64,000 nucleotides of DNA from Serratia symbiotica (GTDB taxonomy: Bacteria; Pseudomonadota; Gammaproteobacteria; Enterobacterales; Enterobacteriaceae): assembly GCF_000821185.2 (NCBI RefSeq), contig NZ_CP050855.1:1-64000 (forward strand), in the 5' to 3' direction. Shown here piece after piece: positions 38,297 to 47,697 of this stretch. The notes under the pieces were generated by a model. The model did not search any database, was not told the origin of the DNA, and worked only from the letters and a program-made list of their open reading frames with translations. Both the position numbers and the translations under genes were made by a program. Every line of letters starts with the position of its first letter. The stretch's first letter is position 1.

Positions 38297-41249
38297 TATC
38301 CGCGTCGCATTCAGTGCGATCGATAAGCTTACCCGTCCGGTCAATGCCGCCCGCCAGAGTGCGGGCGGTTTGTCTGAATCCCTCAAAAAAACGCAGTCCA
38401 GCATTAAAGATCTGGACAGCCAGTCCCGCACGTTCAACCGTCTGCGTGACAGCGTGCAAAAGACCTCCCGTAAAATTGATGATGCCAGCCGGGCCTATGA
38501 AGGGCTGAACAAAGCACAGCGGGAAGGCACGCAGCTCACCGACAAGCAACGGGAACATATGGCCGCGCTGGCTGCAAAGCTGGAACGTCTTAACTCTGCA
38601 CGCACTCAGGAAATGGTCAAGCTACGCGCTGCCTCCCAGGCTCTGCGCAGCCATGGTGTTTCACTTGTGGGCAGTGACAGGACGATTCAAAGTGCGATAC
38701 GGCGCACTGAACAGTACAACCTGATGCTTGAACGTGAACGGCGACAACTGGCCGCTGTCACGCAGGCACGGGCGCGCTATGACCGAATGCAGCAAACAGC
38801 TGGCAAGTTGCGCGGAGGGGGTACGATGGCGCTGGCTGGCGCTACCGCTGGCGGCTATGTTGCCGGTCGTTTTTTATCTCCTGCCGTAAATTTTGACCGG
38901 GAAATGTCCCGCGTGCAGGCGCTGACCCGCATAGATAAAAAGTCTGCCGACTTCTCTGCACTACGTGACCAGGCCAAAAAGCTGGGTGCTGAAACGCAGT
39001 TCACCACAACTGACGCAGCAAGCGGGCAGGCGTTTCTCGCTATGGCCGGTTTCACGCCGCAGGCTATTCAGGCAGCATTGCCCGGCGTACTCAATATGGC
39101 GCTGGCCGGTGGTATGGATTTAGGTGAAAGCGCCGATATTAGCTCAAACATCCTGTCTCAGTTCCGCCTCGATCCCAAAGAAATGGATCGCGTCAGCGAC
39201 GTATTAACTGGCGCGTTCACCCGTACCAACACCGATCTGCAAAATATCGGTGAGGCAATGAAGTACGCCGGGACAGGTCTTTCCAATCTTGGCGTCAGTG
39301 TTGAACAGACAACAGCCATGATCGGCGTAATGGCGAACGTAGGCCTGCGCGGGAGTATCGCCGGTACAGGTTTGCAGGCCACATTTTCACGCCTTGCCGC
39401 GCCAACCGGCAGGGCAAAAACCGCGCTTAAAGAATTGGGCGTAGAAGTCGCTGACGCAACGGGGAAAATGCGCCCTGCTGAAGTGGTTCTAACCGATCTC
39501 TATAAAAAGATCAGCAAGTACGGGGATACCGATAAGCTCTCATTCTTCAAGGATATTGCCGGTGAAGAAGCGTCAAAGTCATTCCAGGCTCTGGTTATGT
39601 CGGCAGGGAGCGGCGAACTTCAGAAGCTGCTGGGTGAACTGAAAAACGCCAAAGGTGAGGCACAGAAAGCCGCCAAAATAATGGCGGATAACCTTGATGG
39701 CGATCTCAAAAATCTGGACAGCGCCTGGGAAGGCTTCCGCATTCAGATTAACGATCTCGTCAACAATCAGCTTCGCGGCCTGACTCATGGACTGAGTGAC
39801 GTTGTGGGGAATATGACGCAGTGGGCGAAAGAGAATCCGAAGCTCGCCCAATCCCTGCTGGTTGTCGGCGGTAGCGTTCTGGTACTGACCGCCGCCATTG
39901 GCGGCACATCGCTGGCGATCGGCCTGCTGATGGGGCCGCTGGCTAAACTCCAGTTAGGTTTTACCCTGCTGACAGGGGGCAGAGGCATAACCGGAACGAT
40001 TGCCGCGCTGCGAACACTCGGCACGGCTTCCGGCCCGGCAATGGCAAGCGTGCGCGGATGGGTGCCAGTTCTCGGCTCGTTAGCAGGGAAAATGCGGGGA
40101 ATTTCAACCATCATACCCGCTATGCGTGGCGTACTTATGGGGGTATTTCTTGCACCTGGTGCCGCGCTGGGAGCACTGACTAAAAACCTCGGAATGCTCG
40201 CCCTTCGCCTTACAGGTTTACCGGCCCTATGGAGCATGATCACTGCTGCGGTATCTGTGCTGGGTACAGCGCTGTCACTGCTGTTTAGTCCGATTGGCCT
40301 GATAGTGGCGGCATTTGTTGCGGCCGGCGTGCTTATCTGGCGGTATTGGGAGCCTCTTAAGGCGTTTTTTGCTGGCGTATTCATCGGCATCATGGAAAGA
40401 CTCGCACCATTACGCGAGACCTTCGCGCAGTTCAGCCCCATCTTTGATGCAATGAGCAACGGTATCAGCCAGGTCTTTAACTGGTTCAAATCTCTGCTTT
40501 CCCCGATGGAGTCCAGCAAGGAAACGCTGGACAAATGCGCCAGCGCCGGTGAGGTGTTCGGCAACGTTCTGGGCGGTGCGCTCCAGCTTGTCCTGGCACC
40601 CGCTAAAATGCTGCTGGATACATTAGCCTGGATCCTGGAAAAGCTCGGCGTTCTGCCTGATGAGGCCGAAAAAGCCAGGAAGAAGATCGAAGACGCGCAG
40701 CGCATGGCCGTTCTTCAGGACAAAGTGGCCCTTCTTCAGGGGGATCTCGCTAAAATCGTACCCAAAAAAGTTGAGGTAAAAACCCCGGCACCCGGATCAC
40801 CACAACCCACATCACCGCTGACCGGCGATAACGGCACGATGCGCCGGTTGCAGAATATCGACAGCAACACCAAAGCAACAGCCGATAACACGAAGAAGAT
40901 CGGCCCCGGCGATATCGTGTTTAAAAACCTGCCGCGCGCGCTGGCCGTTCGTGGGGAATGGAAGGAGTCGCAGCTTGCCAGCACCACTACGGCAGGCCGG
41001 TTGAGTGCACGCCCCGCAGTAGTGGCAGCATCGCTTCCCGTCAGGCAAGCGGAACTTCCGCCAGTCAGCCGCAGCGCCAGCAATATACCGGTTGCCACTG
41101 GCGGTTTTACGGGAGAAATCCATGTTCACCTGCACGGCGTTGACCGGCAGGACGCGCGCGAAATTGGCCGGATTGCCGCTGACGCGGTAAACGCTGAACT
41201 GGCCCGCCGTGAACGGCTCAGCCGTGGCACCTTCAAAGACAGAGATTAA
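38283..41249 (+). CDS. T: Tail tape measure protein T
   Basis: About 988 residues from the GTG at 38283 (GTGGAG upstream; GTG 38247 is also possible). Long N-terminal coiled coil (AFSAIDKLTRPVNAARQSAG, KLERLNSARTQEMVKLRAAS), a TP901-type core domain around residues 200-420, several hydrophobic helices at about residues 530-700, and a C-terminal Gly/Pro linker with HVHLHGVDRQDAREIGR. Sets tail length and enters the cell membrane at injection. P2 T is 815 residues, so the tail may be longer. Confidence 0.92.
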   Translation: MKSLNIRVAFSAIDKLTRPVNAARQSAGGLSESLKKTQSSIKDLDSQSRTFNRLRDSVQKTSRKIDDASRAYEGLNKAQREGTQLTDKQREHMAALAAKLERLNSARTQEMVKLRAASQALRSHGVSLVGSDRTIQSAIRRTEQYNLMLERERRQLAAVTQARARYDRMQQTAGKLRGGGTMALAGATAGGYVAGRFLSPAVNFDREMSRVQALTRIDKKSADFSALRDQAKKLGAETQFTTTDAASGQAFLAMAGFTPQAIQAALPGVLNMALAGGMDLGESADISSNILSQFRLDPKEMDRVSDVLTGAFTRTNTDLQNIGEAMKYAGTGLSNLGVSVEQTTAMIGVMANVGLRGSIAGTGLQATFSRLAAPTGRAKTALKELGVEVADATGKMRPAEVVLTDLYKKISKYGDTDKLSFFKDIAGEEASKSFQALVMSAGSGELQKLLGELKNAKGEAQKAAKIMADNLDGDLKNLDSAWEGFRIQINDLVNNQLRGLTHGLSDVVGNMTQWAKENPKLAQSLLVVGGSVLVLTAAIGGTSLAIGLLMGPLAKLQLGFTLLTGGRGITGTIAALRTLGTASGPAMASVRGWVPVLGSLAGKMRGISTIIPAMRGVLMGVFLAPGAALGALTKNLGMLALRLTGLPALWSMITAAVSVLGTALSLLFSPIGLIVAAFVAAGVLIWRYWEPLKAFFAGVFIGIMERLAPLRETFAQFSPIFDAMSNGISQVFNWFKSLLSPMESSKETLDKCASAGEVFGNVLGGALQLVLAPAKMLLDTLAWILEKLGVLPDEAEKARKKIEDAQRMAVLQDKVALLQGDLAKIVPKKVEVKTPAPGSPQPTSPLTGDNGTMRRLQNIDSNTKATADNTKKIGPGDIVFKNLPRALAVRGEWKESQLASTTTAGRLSARPAVVAASLPVRQAELPPVSRSASNIPVATGGFTGEIHVHLHGVDRQDAREIGRIAADAVNAELARRERLSRGTFKDRD

Positions 41250-41263
41250 GGGAGGACAACATT

Positions 41264-41752
41264 ATGATGATGGTATACGGGATGTTCGTTTTTGAACTGA
41301 AGACGCTGCCTTACCAGCAGCTTCGACACTCACTGAACTGGCGGCATGTGAAGAATGACCGCATCAACCGATCGGCAAAGTGGCAGTACATCGGTGCAGG
41401 AGAAACGCAGATCAACCTGGACGGGGTGCTTTACCCTGAAATTACGGGTGGAGATGTGTCTCTCACCGTTCTTGCTACGCAGGCATACACCGGGCGTCCC
41501 TGGCCTTTAATCAGTGGTGCGGGGCAGATTTACGGGATGTATGTGCTGACCGGGCTACAGGCCACACATACAGAGTTTGACCGTTACGGGAAGGCAAAAA
41601 AAATAGAGTTTTCGATCAGCTTCCAGCGCTGTGATGAAGACCTGCGCGAGCGCCTGCAAGCCTCGTCCGTTGGTGATTTGCTTTCAGGGCTGAAGGATAA
41701 AGCCACGTCCGCCTACAACTCTGCCAGTAGTACGCTGTCTGGCCTGTTCTGA
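41264..41752 (+). CDS. U: Tail protein U
   Basis: 162 residues (P2 U is 159), with GMFVFELKTLPYQQLRHSLN at the start and the conserved GETQINLDGVLYPEITGGD. A LysM-less baseplate/tube-ring protein in contractile tails. GGGAGG precedes the ATG. Last gene of the plus-strand block, followed by a terminator; in P2 it would lead straight into D. Confidence 0.9.
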   Translation: MMMVYGMFVFELKTLPYQQLRHSLNWRHVKNDRINRSAKWQYIGAGETQINLDGVLYPEITGGDVSLTVLATQAYTGRPWPLISGAGQIYGMYVLTGLQATHTEFDRYGKAKKIEFSISFQRCDEDLRERLQASSVGDLLSGLKDKATSAYNSASSTLSGLF

Positions 41753-41771
41753 CGGCATCCACATAAAACTA

Positions 41772-41791
41772 AAGCGGGCATTTGCCCGCTT
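41772..41791. terminator. Intrinsic terminator between convergent U and G
   Basis: AAGCGGGC pairs perfectly with GCCCGCTT around ATTT. On the minus strand it is followed by TAGTTTT, so it can serve gene G; on the plus strand it follows the U stop by 20 bases. Confidence 0.75.
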
Positions 41792-41825
41792 CATCTTCCT
41801 GAACACACCGCCATAACTGACAGTG

Positions 41826-41900
41826 CTGCAGCACCGTTAAAAATGACTGTACTCGATACGTATGGCCAGCACGGTTAAAACTGGCGGTGCGTGCCGGAAT
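41826..41900. repeat. 75-bp repeat, copy A, at the G-U junction
   Basis: Shares CTGCAGCAC-GTTAAAAATGAC, CTCGAT, GGCCA and TTGCCGGAAT/GTGCCGGAAT in the same order with 56955-57027. Both copies lie at boundaries between phage gene modules. Role unknown; they may be remnants of recombination or of a small moron transcription unit. Confidence 0.6.
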
Positions 41901-41906
41901 GCAGAC

Positions 41907-42299
41907 TTACTTTGGCTTATCCGGCCAGGTGATATCCGGCGCAGCTGACACGTCAATACGGCTCAGCAACACGCGGTACTTTTTCCATTCAGTCAGGCGG
42001 GCAGTTTCTTCTTCCGTCGCCATAACGGTATCAACCGCATCCTGCAGCGGCGCGATAACCCGGTTTGCCCCATCCATTTCGGCTGCCAGCCTGCTGCTGG
42101 CAATCAGCGCCGCATTTTCAGCATCTGTTACCGGGGCAGTAAAGACGCCGTCACTGTAGCGATAATTTATATCGGGCTGTTCGGGCAGCGCGGTGATATC
42201 CACCCATACCAGCGACGGGTGGTAAAGTTTTTCAGGCTTCACATTCAGTGAGACTATTTCAGCAACGCGCTGATCTTCAATACGGGCATACGTTTTCAT
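41907..42299 (-). CDS. G: Tail fibre assembly protein G
   Basis: 130 residues of the Tfa/gpG family, with the C-terminal stretch [20 protein letters not shown] and the DITWPDKPK ending. Chaperone for the tail fibre. ATG overlaps the H stop (ATGA type). In P2, gene FI would follow downstream; here the FI block points back at it. Confidence 0.9.
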   Translation of the reverse strand: MKTYARIEDQRVAEIVSLNVKPEKLYHPSLVWVDITALPEQPDINYRYSDGVFTAPVTDAENAALIASSRLAAEMDGANRVIAPLQDAVDTVMATEEETARLTEWKKYRVLLSRIDVSAAPDITWPDKPK

Positions 42300-43531
42300 C
42301 AGCTGAATTCCTCAATAAAAATAACGCCGTCCGAACCGTAGTTGCCAATAAAGGGATCGGTTCGGGTATTACCGCCACCTCCAGCCCCAAAGGTTTTTCC
42401 TTTACCGGATAAATTATCGTCCCCGCTTCGCTTGCCGCCACCCCAGTAACTTACACCGCCATCACCAGAACCGCCCCGATAAGGGTTTGCGCTCGTCGAG
42501 ATAAGGCCTGGCGCATCGCTGCCGTCACCGCCCTGAATATTCAAATCTCCACCGATAGCTGTTCCGCCCGCGCCGCCCGCATCACCCGACGAAGTATTCA
42601 CGCCGTTGCCCGCCGTCAGCAGGCCATTGAATGTGCTGCTCGTTGCGGACAGGGTTTCATCGCTGCCACGACCTACCACGCCGGGGTAAGTTTTAGTTTC
42701 GTCCACATTCAGCCAGGCTATAACCGTGCCGCCCGCGCCGCCGCCTGCGCCACGGCTTGTTAAGCCGCTGCCCCATCCGAGATAGCCGTAGCCTCTGCCC
42801 CCGCCGCCTGTCAGGATAATTTTGATACGTTTCGTCCCGGGCGTAGGTTTGTAGTTGATCGCCCCCGGGGTGGTGAAAATCTGCTGACCAATAAAACGCC
42901 CGGAAAACTTTTCTGTTAAACCAAGGTTTTTGAGAACGTCAACAATCAGACCAGCGTCATTAATTTCAGACAAGGCATTTTCGATTTGAAGGTACTGGCT
43001 GTGCGGATTACCAGCATCGGTATGCTTTTTCATTACGCTGTCTGCGTATGCCTTCACCTCAATCACGGCATCATCAACATATTTACGCGTCGCCAGCACC
43101 ACTGACGGATCGATTCTCAGCGTTACCGCTTCGGTACTGCTCACAATCAGGATCACGCGAATGACCTGTACGCGACCGCTACCTTCCTGCAACTGCGGTT
43201 TATAAGTCTCTGCACAGTTGGCAACCGCAATCATATCGCCGTCTTTATCAAACAATCCGATCTCACGGATCCACCATCCGCCCACATCTTCCGGTATCAC
43301 CTGTTCAGCAATAATCTGGTTGGTGTTTACCGGGTCGATGGTCAGCATGTTGAGCTGAGCACGGTGTACCTCATGCGTCAGTGCGATCTGCGCCGGGTTC
43401 GGTGTCGGCAGCACACCGTTACCATCACCCACAGCCATATGGGTGATTTCTACCTTTGCACCCAATGCCGTGGCATTAGCCAGTTTTGCCGCCCCGATAT
43501 TGGTTAACAGGGCATAATATTTAGTCGCCAC
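42299..43531 (-). CDS. H: Tail fibre protein H
   Basis: About 410 residues from the GTG at 43531 (GGAGATCGCAA upstream, inside the I stop region). The N-terminal 180 residues are the P2 H-type baseplate attachment domain ([20 protein letters not shown], then [20 protein letters not shown]), followed by a short repeat region and a glycine-rich tip ([18 protein letters not shown], then [12 protein letters not shown]). Such tips recall T2/S16 gp38-like polyglycine adhesins. Shorter than P2 H (669 residues), so receptor specificity should differ. Confidence 0.88.
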   Translation of the reverse strand: MATKYYALLTNIGAAKLANATALGAKVEITHMAVGDGNGVLPTPNPAQIALTHEVHRAQLNMLTIDPVNTNQIIAEQVIPEDVGGWWIREIGLFDKDGDMIAVANCAETYKPQLQEGSGRVQVIRVILIVSSTEAVTLRIDPSVVLATRKYVDDAVIEVKAYADSVMKKHTDAGNPHSQYLQIENALSEINDAGLIVDVLKNLGLTEKFSGRFIGQQIFTTPGAINYKPTPGTKRIKIILTGGGGRGYGYLGWGSGLTSRGAGGGAGGTVIAWLNVDETKTYPGVVGRGSDETLSATSSTFNGLLTAGNGVNTSSGDAGGAGGTAIGGDLNIQGGDGSDAPGLISTSANPYRGGSGDGGVSYWGGGKRSGDDNLSGKGKTFGAGGGGNTRTDPFIGNYGSDGVIFIEEFS

Positions 43532-44135
43532 TTGCGATCTCCACGGTATCAAATAAATGGACTGCCGCGCCGGTGTAGTCACTTCCGCCCACGGATATGG
43601 TTTCAGGAAAATAGGGATAAACGGTCAACGTATCGCCGATATAACATCCCACCCCGGCTTCGATATATCCCTGGGACTGAAGCGAAAGAGACAGGCCAGT
43701 AAGATGGCGGCTTCTCGGCTTCGCATCGTCAATAAGGCGCTCAAGCTCAAGATAGGTTTCCTCCGTAATACCCTGTTCCTGAATACCGATTTCAAGCTTA
43801 AAGGTTCCCGGCTCTTCGTCGCTCTGCCACCATTCGATCACGCGCAGCAGAAAGCCGAACGGTTCAACGACACACTTCAAAGCGGAAATAGTGCCCTTCT
43901 GACGGTGAACCAGCCAGGAGGCTTTGATTACCTGCCGTTTGGTCTGTTCCGACCAGTTCTTATCCCAGCGGTCAACTGACGACGCCCAGGCAAGATAAGG
44001 CAGAAGATCAGCCGGGCATTCGTCCGGGTTCCACAGCTTGCGCAGGTCAACAGGAATATCGGTAAGCCGTTCCGTCACCTTCTCAGTACTTCGCATGAAA
44101 CCGCTGGCCGAAGGCGGCAGCATGTTGTTATTCAT
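43521..44135 (-). CDS. I: Baseplate wedge protein I
   Basis: 204 residues (P2 I 176), with LRKLWNPDECPADLLPYLAW and the conserved LVHRQKGTISALKCVVEPFG. Baseplate component that anchors the fibre. Overlaps J by 8 bases and H by 11. Confidence 0.9.
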   Translation of the reverse strand: MNNNMLPPSASGFMRSTEKVTERLTDIPVDLRKLWNPDECPADLLPYLAWASSVDRWDKNWSEQTKRQVIKASWLVHRQKGTISALKCVVEPFGFLLRVIEWWQSDEEPGTFKLEIGIQEQGITEETYLELERLIDDAKPRSRHLTGLSLSLQSQGYIEAGVGCYIGDTLTVYPYFPETISVGGSDYTGAAVHLFDTVEIASGD

Positions 44136-45024
44136 CGGTGCCCCCGGTCTCTATCGTGAAGGACTCACACCGCGCCGCCTGCGTATCGGCGATCACAATA
44201 TCGCTGGCAGGCTCCAGCAGCTCCACCCTCTGCACGCCCTGAACATGCAGCGCCGCCATAATGGCTGAGCGGGCAACGTCACGGCCAATCTTGCCCTGCT
44301 GATTAAGCCAGCACTGAAGCGCGTCCTGCGCGGCGGTATGGATGGGTTCAGACTCCGGGCCAGGGTAGAAATACAGCAGCGCATTGATCTGATAATTCAC
44401 GATCTCCGCTGCCTGAACGGTCAGACGATCGGCAACGGGGCGTTTGTCGTCAGCAGACAGCGCCTTATCCACCGTCGCCAGCAGTTGCGCACTGGCGGTA
44501 CCGTCGCCTTCAGTGGACAAAACCGAAACCACCACCACGGCAGGCGACGGACTTATTGCTTTGGCGTCCGCCACTTTGCCGCTGGCACTTTTGGCAAAAT
44601 ATTCATATGCGCCAGTTGGCCCCGCCACGCTAAGCCCTTCAAATGCAGCCTGCGCGCGCAAACGCAGTGCGGTATCGCTTTCCGTTACCGCGTCAGTGGT
44701 TGCCGTCTCCGGGGTGATGATCAGACGTTCGGTGTTCAGGTTGCCCGCGAGATTATCAAGATCGGACGATACGGCATGGCTCAACATGCACGCTGCCGCG
44801 CCGTCATTAATACGCTGCCTGAGCATCATTTCACGGTAGGCAACCACCTGGGCGATCACATTCAGCGGTTCGGATTCCAGTTCCAGCGCGGCGGCAACAG
44901 ATGCCTGCTGCTCCTGCGGAAATGCCACCAGCATCACGGCTTTGACCTCGCTAAGAATGACTTCAAAGTCCAGGACTTCGATAATTTGCGGTTGCGGTAG
45001 CTGCGATAAATCAACGGTTGCCAT
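44128..45024 (-). CDS. J: Baseplate wedge protein J
   Basis: 298 residues (P2 J 302) of the gp6/J family, with ATVDLSQLPQPQIIEVLDFE at the start and the LRAQAAFEGLSVAGPTGAYE motif in the middle. Start at 45024 with GGAG 7 bases upstream, overlapping W. Confidence 0.92.
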   Translation of the reverse strand: MATVDLSQLPQPQIIEVLDFEVILSEVKAVMLVAFPQEQQASVAAALELESEPLNVIAQVVAYREMMLRQRINDGAAACMLSHAVSSDLDNLAGNLNTERLIITPETATTDAVTESDTALRLRAQAAFEGLSVAGPTGAYEYFAKSASGKVADAKAISPSPAVVVVSVLSTEGDGTASAQLLATVDKALSADDKRPVADRLTVQAAEIVNYQINALLYFYPGPESEPIHTAAQDALQCWLNQQGKIGRDVARSAIMAALHVQGVQRVELLEPASDIVIADTQAARCESFTIETGGTDE

Positions 45025-45379
45025 TGCTGCCACTCCTGAGCGTCAGCGCAGTGCCTGCCGTCTGCATGGTTTCGGTGATAATGCCGACCAGTTCAGCGGT
45101 GACAGCGCCATCCTTTGAATAACTGATATTGATGCCGTTCAGGGCAACACGCGGTTCCCACATCGTCAGGGCGATCACTGCTGCACTCATACATTGCAGG
45201 CGCGCCACTTCGTTCTGTGGTTCATCCAGCAGATCGGGGATCATGCTGCCGTAATCCCGTCTCATCACCCGGCTTGCCAGCGGCGTGGTCAGTATGTCGC
45301 GTACTGAATTCCACAGCTGATCGGTATCGGTAAGCTGGCCCGTGCCGTCCGGATTCATGCCGGTATAACGAACAGTCAT
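45011..45379 (-). CDS. W: Baseplate protein W (gp25-like)
   Basis: 122 residues (P2 W 115), with YTGMNPDGTGQLTDTDQLW, SVRDILTTPLASRVMRRDYG and the gp25-type lysozyme-like fold. Nucleates the baseplate. Overlaps V by 4 bases. Confidence 0.92.
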   Translation of the reverse strand: MTVRYTGMNPDGTGQLTDTDQLWNSVRDILTTPLASRVMRRDYGSMIPDLLDEPQNEVARLQCMSAAVIALTMWEPRVALNGINISYSKDGAVTAELVGIITETMQTAGTALTLRSGSNGNR

Positions 45380-45951
45380 AGCGGTGCCCCTGTAGTGCCG
45401 CCGCTGTCGCCAGGGTGTTTATGCGTGTGCAGCACCTTGCCGTTAGACGAAAGCGATCCGCCAGAATGAGTTACATCACCCTTCATCGTGCCGCCTTCCG
45501 TCAGTTCAAACGTCCTCACTTTCAGATGATCGGTGCATTCAACCACCGGCGTTTCAAGCTTGACGCTGGCAGAGGCTTTGATATGTGCGGTCTTCATGCC
45601 CTGCGCTTCCAGCGCGCTGGCTTCTGCGTCATAGCGGAAAGAGGCACCGTCTGGCGCTGTCAGCACAATCTCTTTCAGGCTGCTGCCTGGCGCAGGGTGA
45701 TCGTTGCTGTAGATACTGCCGATAATGACCGCCGTTTCAGGATTGCCGCCAATACAGCCCAGCCAGACCTGTTCACCCACTGAAGGCGGTACCCAGATAC
45801 TGAATGCCCCGGCGCGCGTGGTGTTCCAGCGCAGCCAGTCGGTCTGAAGTTCGCCGCTTTGCACACGCACGCGCCAGCTCTCTTCATCAACGGCGATAAC
45901 GACGCCGACACGAAGGATATTTTCCAGAAGGCGGATCAGTTCAGCGCTCAT
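45376..45951 (-). CDS. V: Tail spike/baseplate protein V
   Basis: 191 residues (P2 V 211): an OB-fold N-terminal region (GVVIAVDEESWRVRVQSGEL), a beta-helix and a C-terminal HTHKHPG with His residues that in P2 bind iron at the needle tip. Punctures the outer membrane. Overlaps S by 4 bases. Confidence 0.92.
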   Translation of the reverse strand: MSAELIRLLENILRVGVVIAVDEESWRVRVQSGELQTDWLRWNTTRAGAFSIWVPPSVGEQVWLGCIGGNPETAVIIGSIYSNDHPAPGSSLKEIVLTAPDGASFRYDAEASALEAQGMKTAHIKASASVKLETPVVECTDHLKVRTFELTEGGTMKGDVTHSGGSLSSNGKVLHTHKHPGDSGGTTGAPL

Positions 45952-46586
45952 CGTGCGGCACTCCCCAGGCTGTTAACCACCTGTTCCGTAATCATCTGCT
46001 CATCGCCAGCGGTAAAGCCCAGCAGCTCACGCACCGGATATTTAGCAAATGCACCCGACCCGACCTGATCGCGCTGGCCGTACTGGTGCACACGCGCAAT
46101 GCGTGCCGCCACGCCGTCATAACCCACGGATGTGCCGCCTGCATCAGCGCGCATTTTGAGAAAGCGATAGCTGCGTAACCGCTGAAACATCGGCGTCTTT
46201 TTCGTGGCGTTTCGGCGCACTGCACGCGTGTTTATTTCGATATAGCGCTCAATATCACTGCGGTAAAACGTGCGGATATCATTGCGATCTTCGTCAAAGC
46301 CGGTAAGGGTACGCCCGTACTTGCCCCGGCCACCGTGCCAGTTTTTGAGGCGACGGATCTCACCCTGCCAGACAAATACAATACCCTGCTGAGAACGCAG
46401 CACCCGGCGACGGCGGGCAGGATATGGCGAACCTTTCGGGTTTTGCTGCGCTTTGATGCGCTGTTGCTGGCTCTTTCGCAGTGCCTGACCAATCGCGCAG
46501 GCCGTGCGAACACGTCCGGCCTGCGAGGTGCCCGCCAGTATGTCGCTGAAGACCTGATCCAGCTCACGGAAGAGATCGTTACTCAT
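45948..46586 (-). CDS. S: Tail completion protein S
   Basis: 212 residues of the phage virion morphogenesis family, with QQRIKAQQNPKGSPYPARRR and YGQRDQVGSGAFAKYPVREL. Longer than the P2 S (150). Acts at the head-tail joining end. Overlaps R by 8 bases. Confidence 0.88.
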   Translation of the reverse strand: MSNDLFRELDQVFSDILAGTSQAGRVRTACAIGQALRKSQQQRIKAQQNPKGSPYPARRRRVLRSQQGIVFVWQGEIRRLKNWHGGRGKYGRTLTGFDEDRNDIRTFYRSDIERYIEINTRAVRRNATKKTPMFQRLRSYRFLKMRADAGGTSVGYDGVAARIARVHQYGQRDQVGSGAFAKYPVRELLGFTAGDEQMITEQVVNSLGSAAR

Positions 46587-47049
46587 GCGCGTCAGCCTCC
46601 CACGTCACAGCGTCAAAGATGCCCCGCCAGTCATCCCCGTCAGAAACGATGCGGGGTTTAGGTTCTGGCAAATGCTCAGCACGGGGGATCCCGTTTTCAT
46701 CCAGAGTGACCCTGACGCGTTCACGTATTGGCATTTCGAACAGAATATCGGCGGTGTCGTCGTTGTTGATGAGGGTCGTGAATTTAATGCCCCGGTTCTT
46801 CTCCGGGTTTAACAACAAGTCTGGCTGGTTGTGCCAGAGCCAGGCCATAAGCGGCAGCGTAAAATCATCAATATCACCGGCAAAGTTCATCACAAACAAC
46901 ACCAGGGTATAGCGGTACATAAACGACGGTGTTTCGCCTGTCGTCTCGATGTTCCCTTCTTCCACAAAAACGGTGAAGGCTTCAGGATTGGCCCTGCACC
47001 ATTTGTTAGCGCGGGTCAGGGTCTCGCGTAGTGAATCAGCTTTCAGCAT
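46579..47049 (-). CDS. R: Tail completion protein R
   Basis: 156 residues (P2 R 155), with LKADSLRETLTRANKWCRANP at the start and the gpR signature FVMNFAGDIDDFTLPLMAWL. Works with S in closing the tail. Confidence 0.9.
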   Translation of the reverse strand: MLKADSLRETLTRANKWCRANPEAFTVFVEEGNIETTGETPSFMYRYTLVLFVMNFAGDIDDFTLPLMAWLWHNQPDLLLNPEKNRGIKFTTLINNDDTADILFEMPIRERVRVTLDENGIPRAEHLPEPKPRIVSDGDDWRGIFDAVTWEADAHE

Positions 47050-47061
47050 GGTGATACCTTC

Positions 47062-47154
47062 TTAGCGCCCAAAACGTTCAATCGCGCCCGCAATGATCAG
47101 CAGATAAATAAGCGTCCAGTAGGGGTGAGCGCTCAGGTAGTCGGATAAGGTCAT
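47062..47154 (-). CDS. Small membrane peptide between lysC and R
   Basis: 30 residues, beginning MTLSDYLSAHPYWT and continuing into one hydrophobic segment (LIYLLIIAGAIERFGR). ATG overlaps the LysC stop by 3 bases, implying translational coupling. Its place in the lysis cassette suggests a small membrane partner, but no function is known to me. Confidence 0.6.
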   Translation of the reverse strand: MTLSDYLSAHPYWTLIYLLIIAGAIERFGR

Positions 47155-47450
47155 TGTGAGGCCCTCGCGTGGTCAGTCAGTCTTTTCAGGCGGCGCAGAT
47201 CGAGATCGGCTATCGCCGCCTTATCGGCATTGCAGGTATCCAGCGCATCGCGCAGGCGATCACTCCAGATAGCTATCGCGCCCCACGTTACCGGAGCGGT
47301 CAGTTCCGGCGCTGGCGTTGCTGCCGTCAGGCTTTCCGGCACCGGTTCGTGCACGATTTTCATTTGTGGCTGCTGCGGTACGGTGTTGCAGGCTGTTACT
47401 GACAGAAGCAGGCACAACAGTGTTGGCACACGTATCGTCTTTGATGGCAT
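47151..47450 (-). CDS. lysC: Outer-membrane spanin LysC (Rz1-like), nested
   Basis: 99 residues. The signal sequence VPTLLCLLLSVTAC has a lipobox cysteine, and the mature part is Pro-rich, as in o-spanins. Most of the gene lies within lysB in another frame, the usual Rz/Rz1 arrangement. Fuses inner and outer membranes with LysB at lysis. Confidence 0.8.
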   Translation of the reverse strand: MPSKTIRVPTLLCLLLSVTACNTVPQQPQMKIVHEPVPESLTAATPAPELTAPVTWGAIAIWSDRLRDALDTCNADKAAIADLDLRRLKRLTDHARASQ

Positions 47451-47697
47451 CGCGCATGTTTTCACGTCGCATTTCTCCCTGGGCGTTTCTTTGCTGTTCG
47501 GTTGTCCGCAATTGTGCAAGGACTTCGCGGGCGTCAGCAGTCAGTGCCCGCAGCTCTCCCAGCACCTCACCATTACTCTTCACCTCGCGGGAAAGCGCTT
47601 CATTGCGAACGGAGTCTTTACCGCGTTGATGCGTCTGCCAGAGCAGACCACCAGATGCCAGCGCCAGCAGCGCGCATAAAATGGCTGTAATCTTCAT
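47260..47697 (-). CDS. lysB: Inner-membrane spanin LysB
   Basis: 145 residues with an N-terminal membrane anchor (ITAILCALLALASGGLLW) and a long coiled coil (SREVKSNGEVLGELRALTAD). Pairs with LysC. Overlaps the endolysin gene by 4 bases. Confidence 0.85.
   Translation of the reverse strand: MKITAILCALLALASGGLLWQTHQRGKDSVRNEALSREVKSNGEVLGELRALTADAREVLAQLRTTEQQRNAQGEMRRENMRDAIKDDTCANTVVPASVSNSLQHRTAAATNENRARTGAGKPDGSNASAGTDRSGNVGRDSYLE

Noticed and set aside
39785..40705. 306-residue minus-strand frame inside the tape measure gene
   Set aside because: Antisense shadow of T; low-complexity Ser/Pro/Ala composition.
36028..41752. Site-specific invertible tail segment (Gin/Cin type)
   Set aside because: No invertase gene nearby and no inverted crossover sites found at the two borders; the block contains core tail genes rather than fibre ends.
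44338..45000. 220-residue plus-strand frame opposite J
   Set aside because: Antisense of gene J, no start signal and His/Arg/Gln-rich composition.
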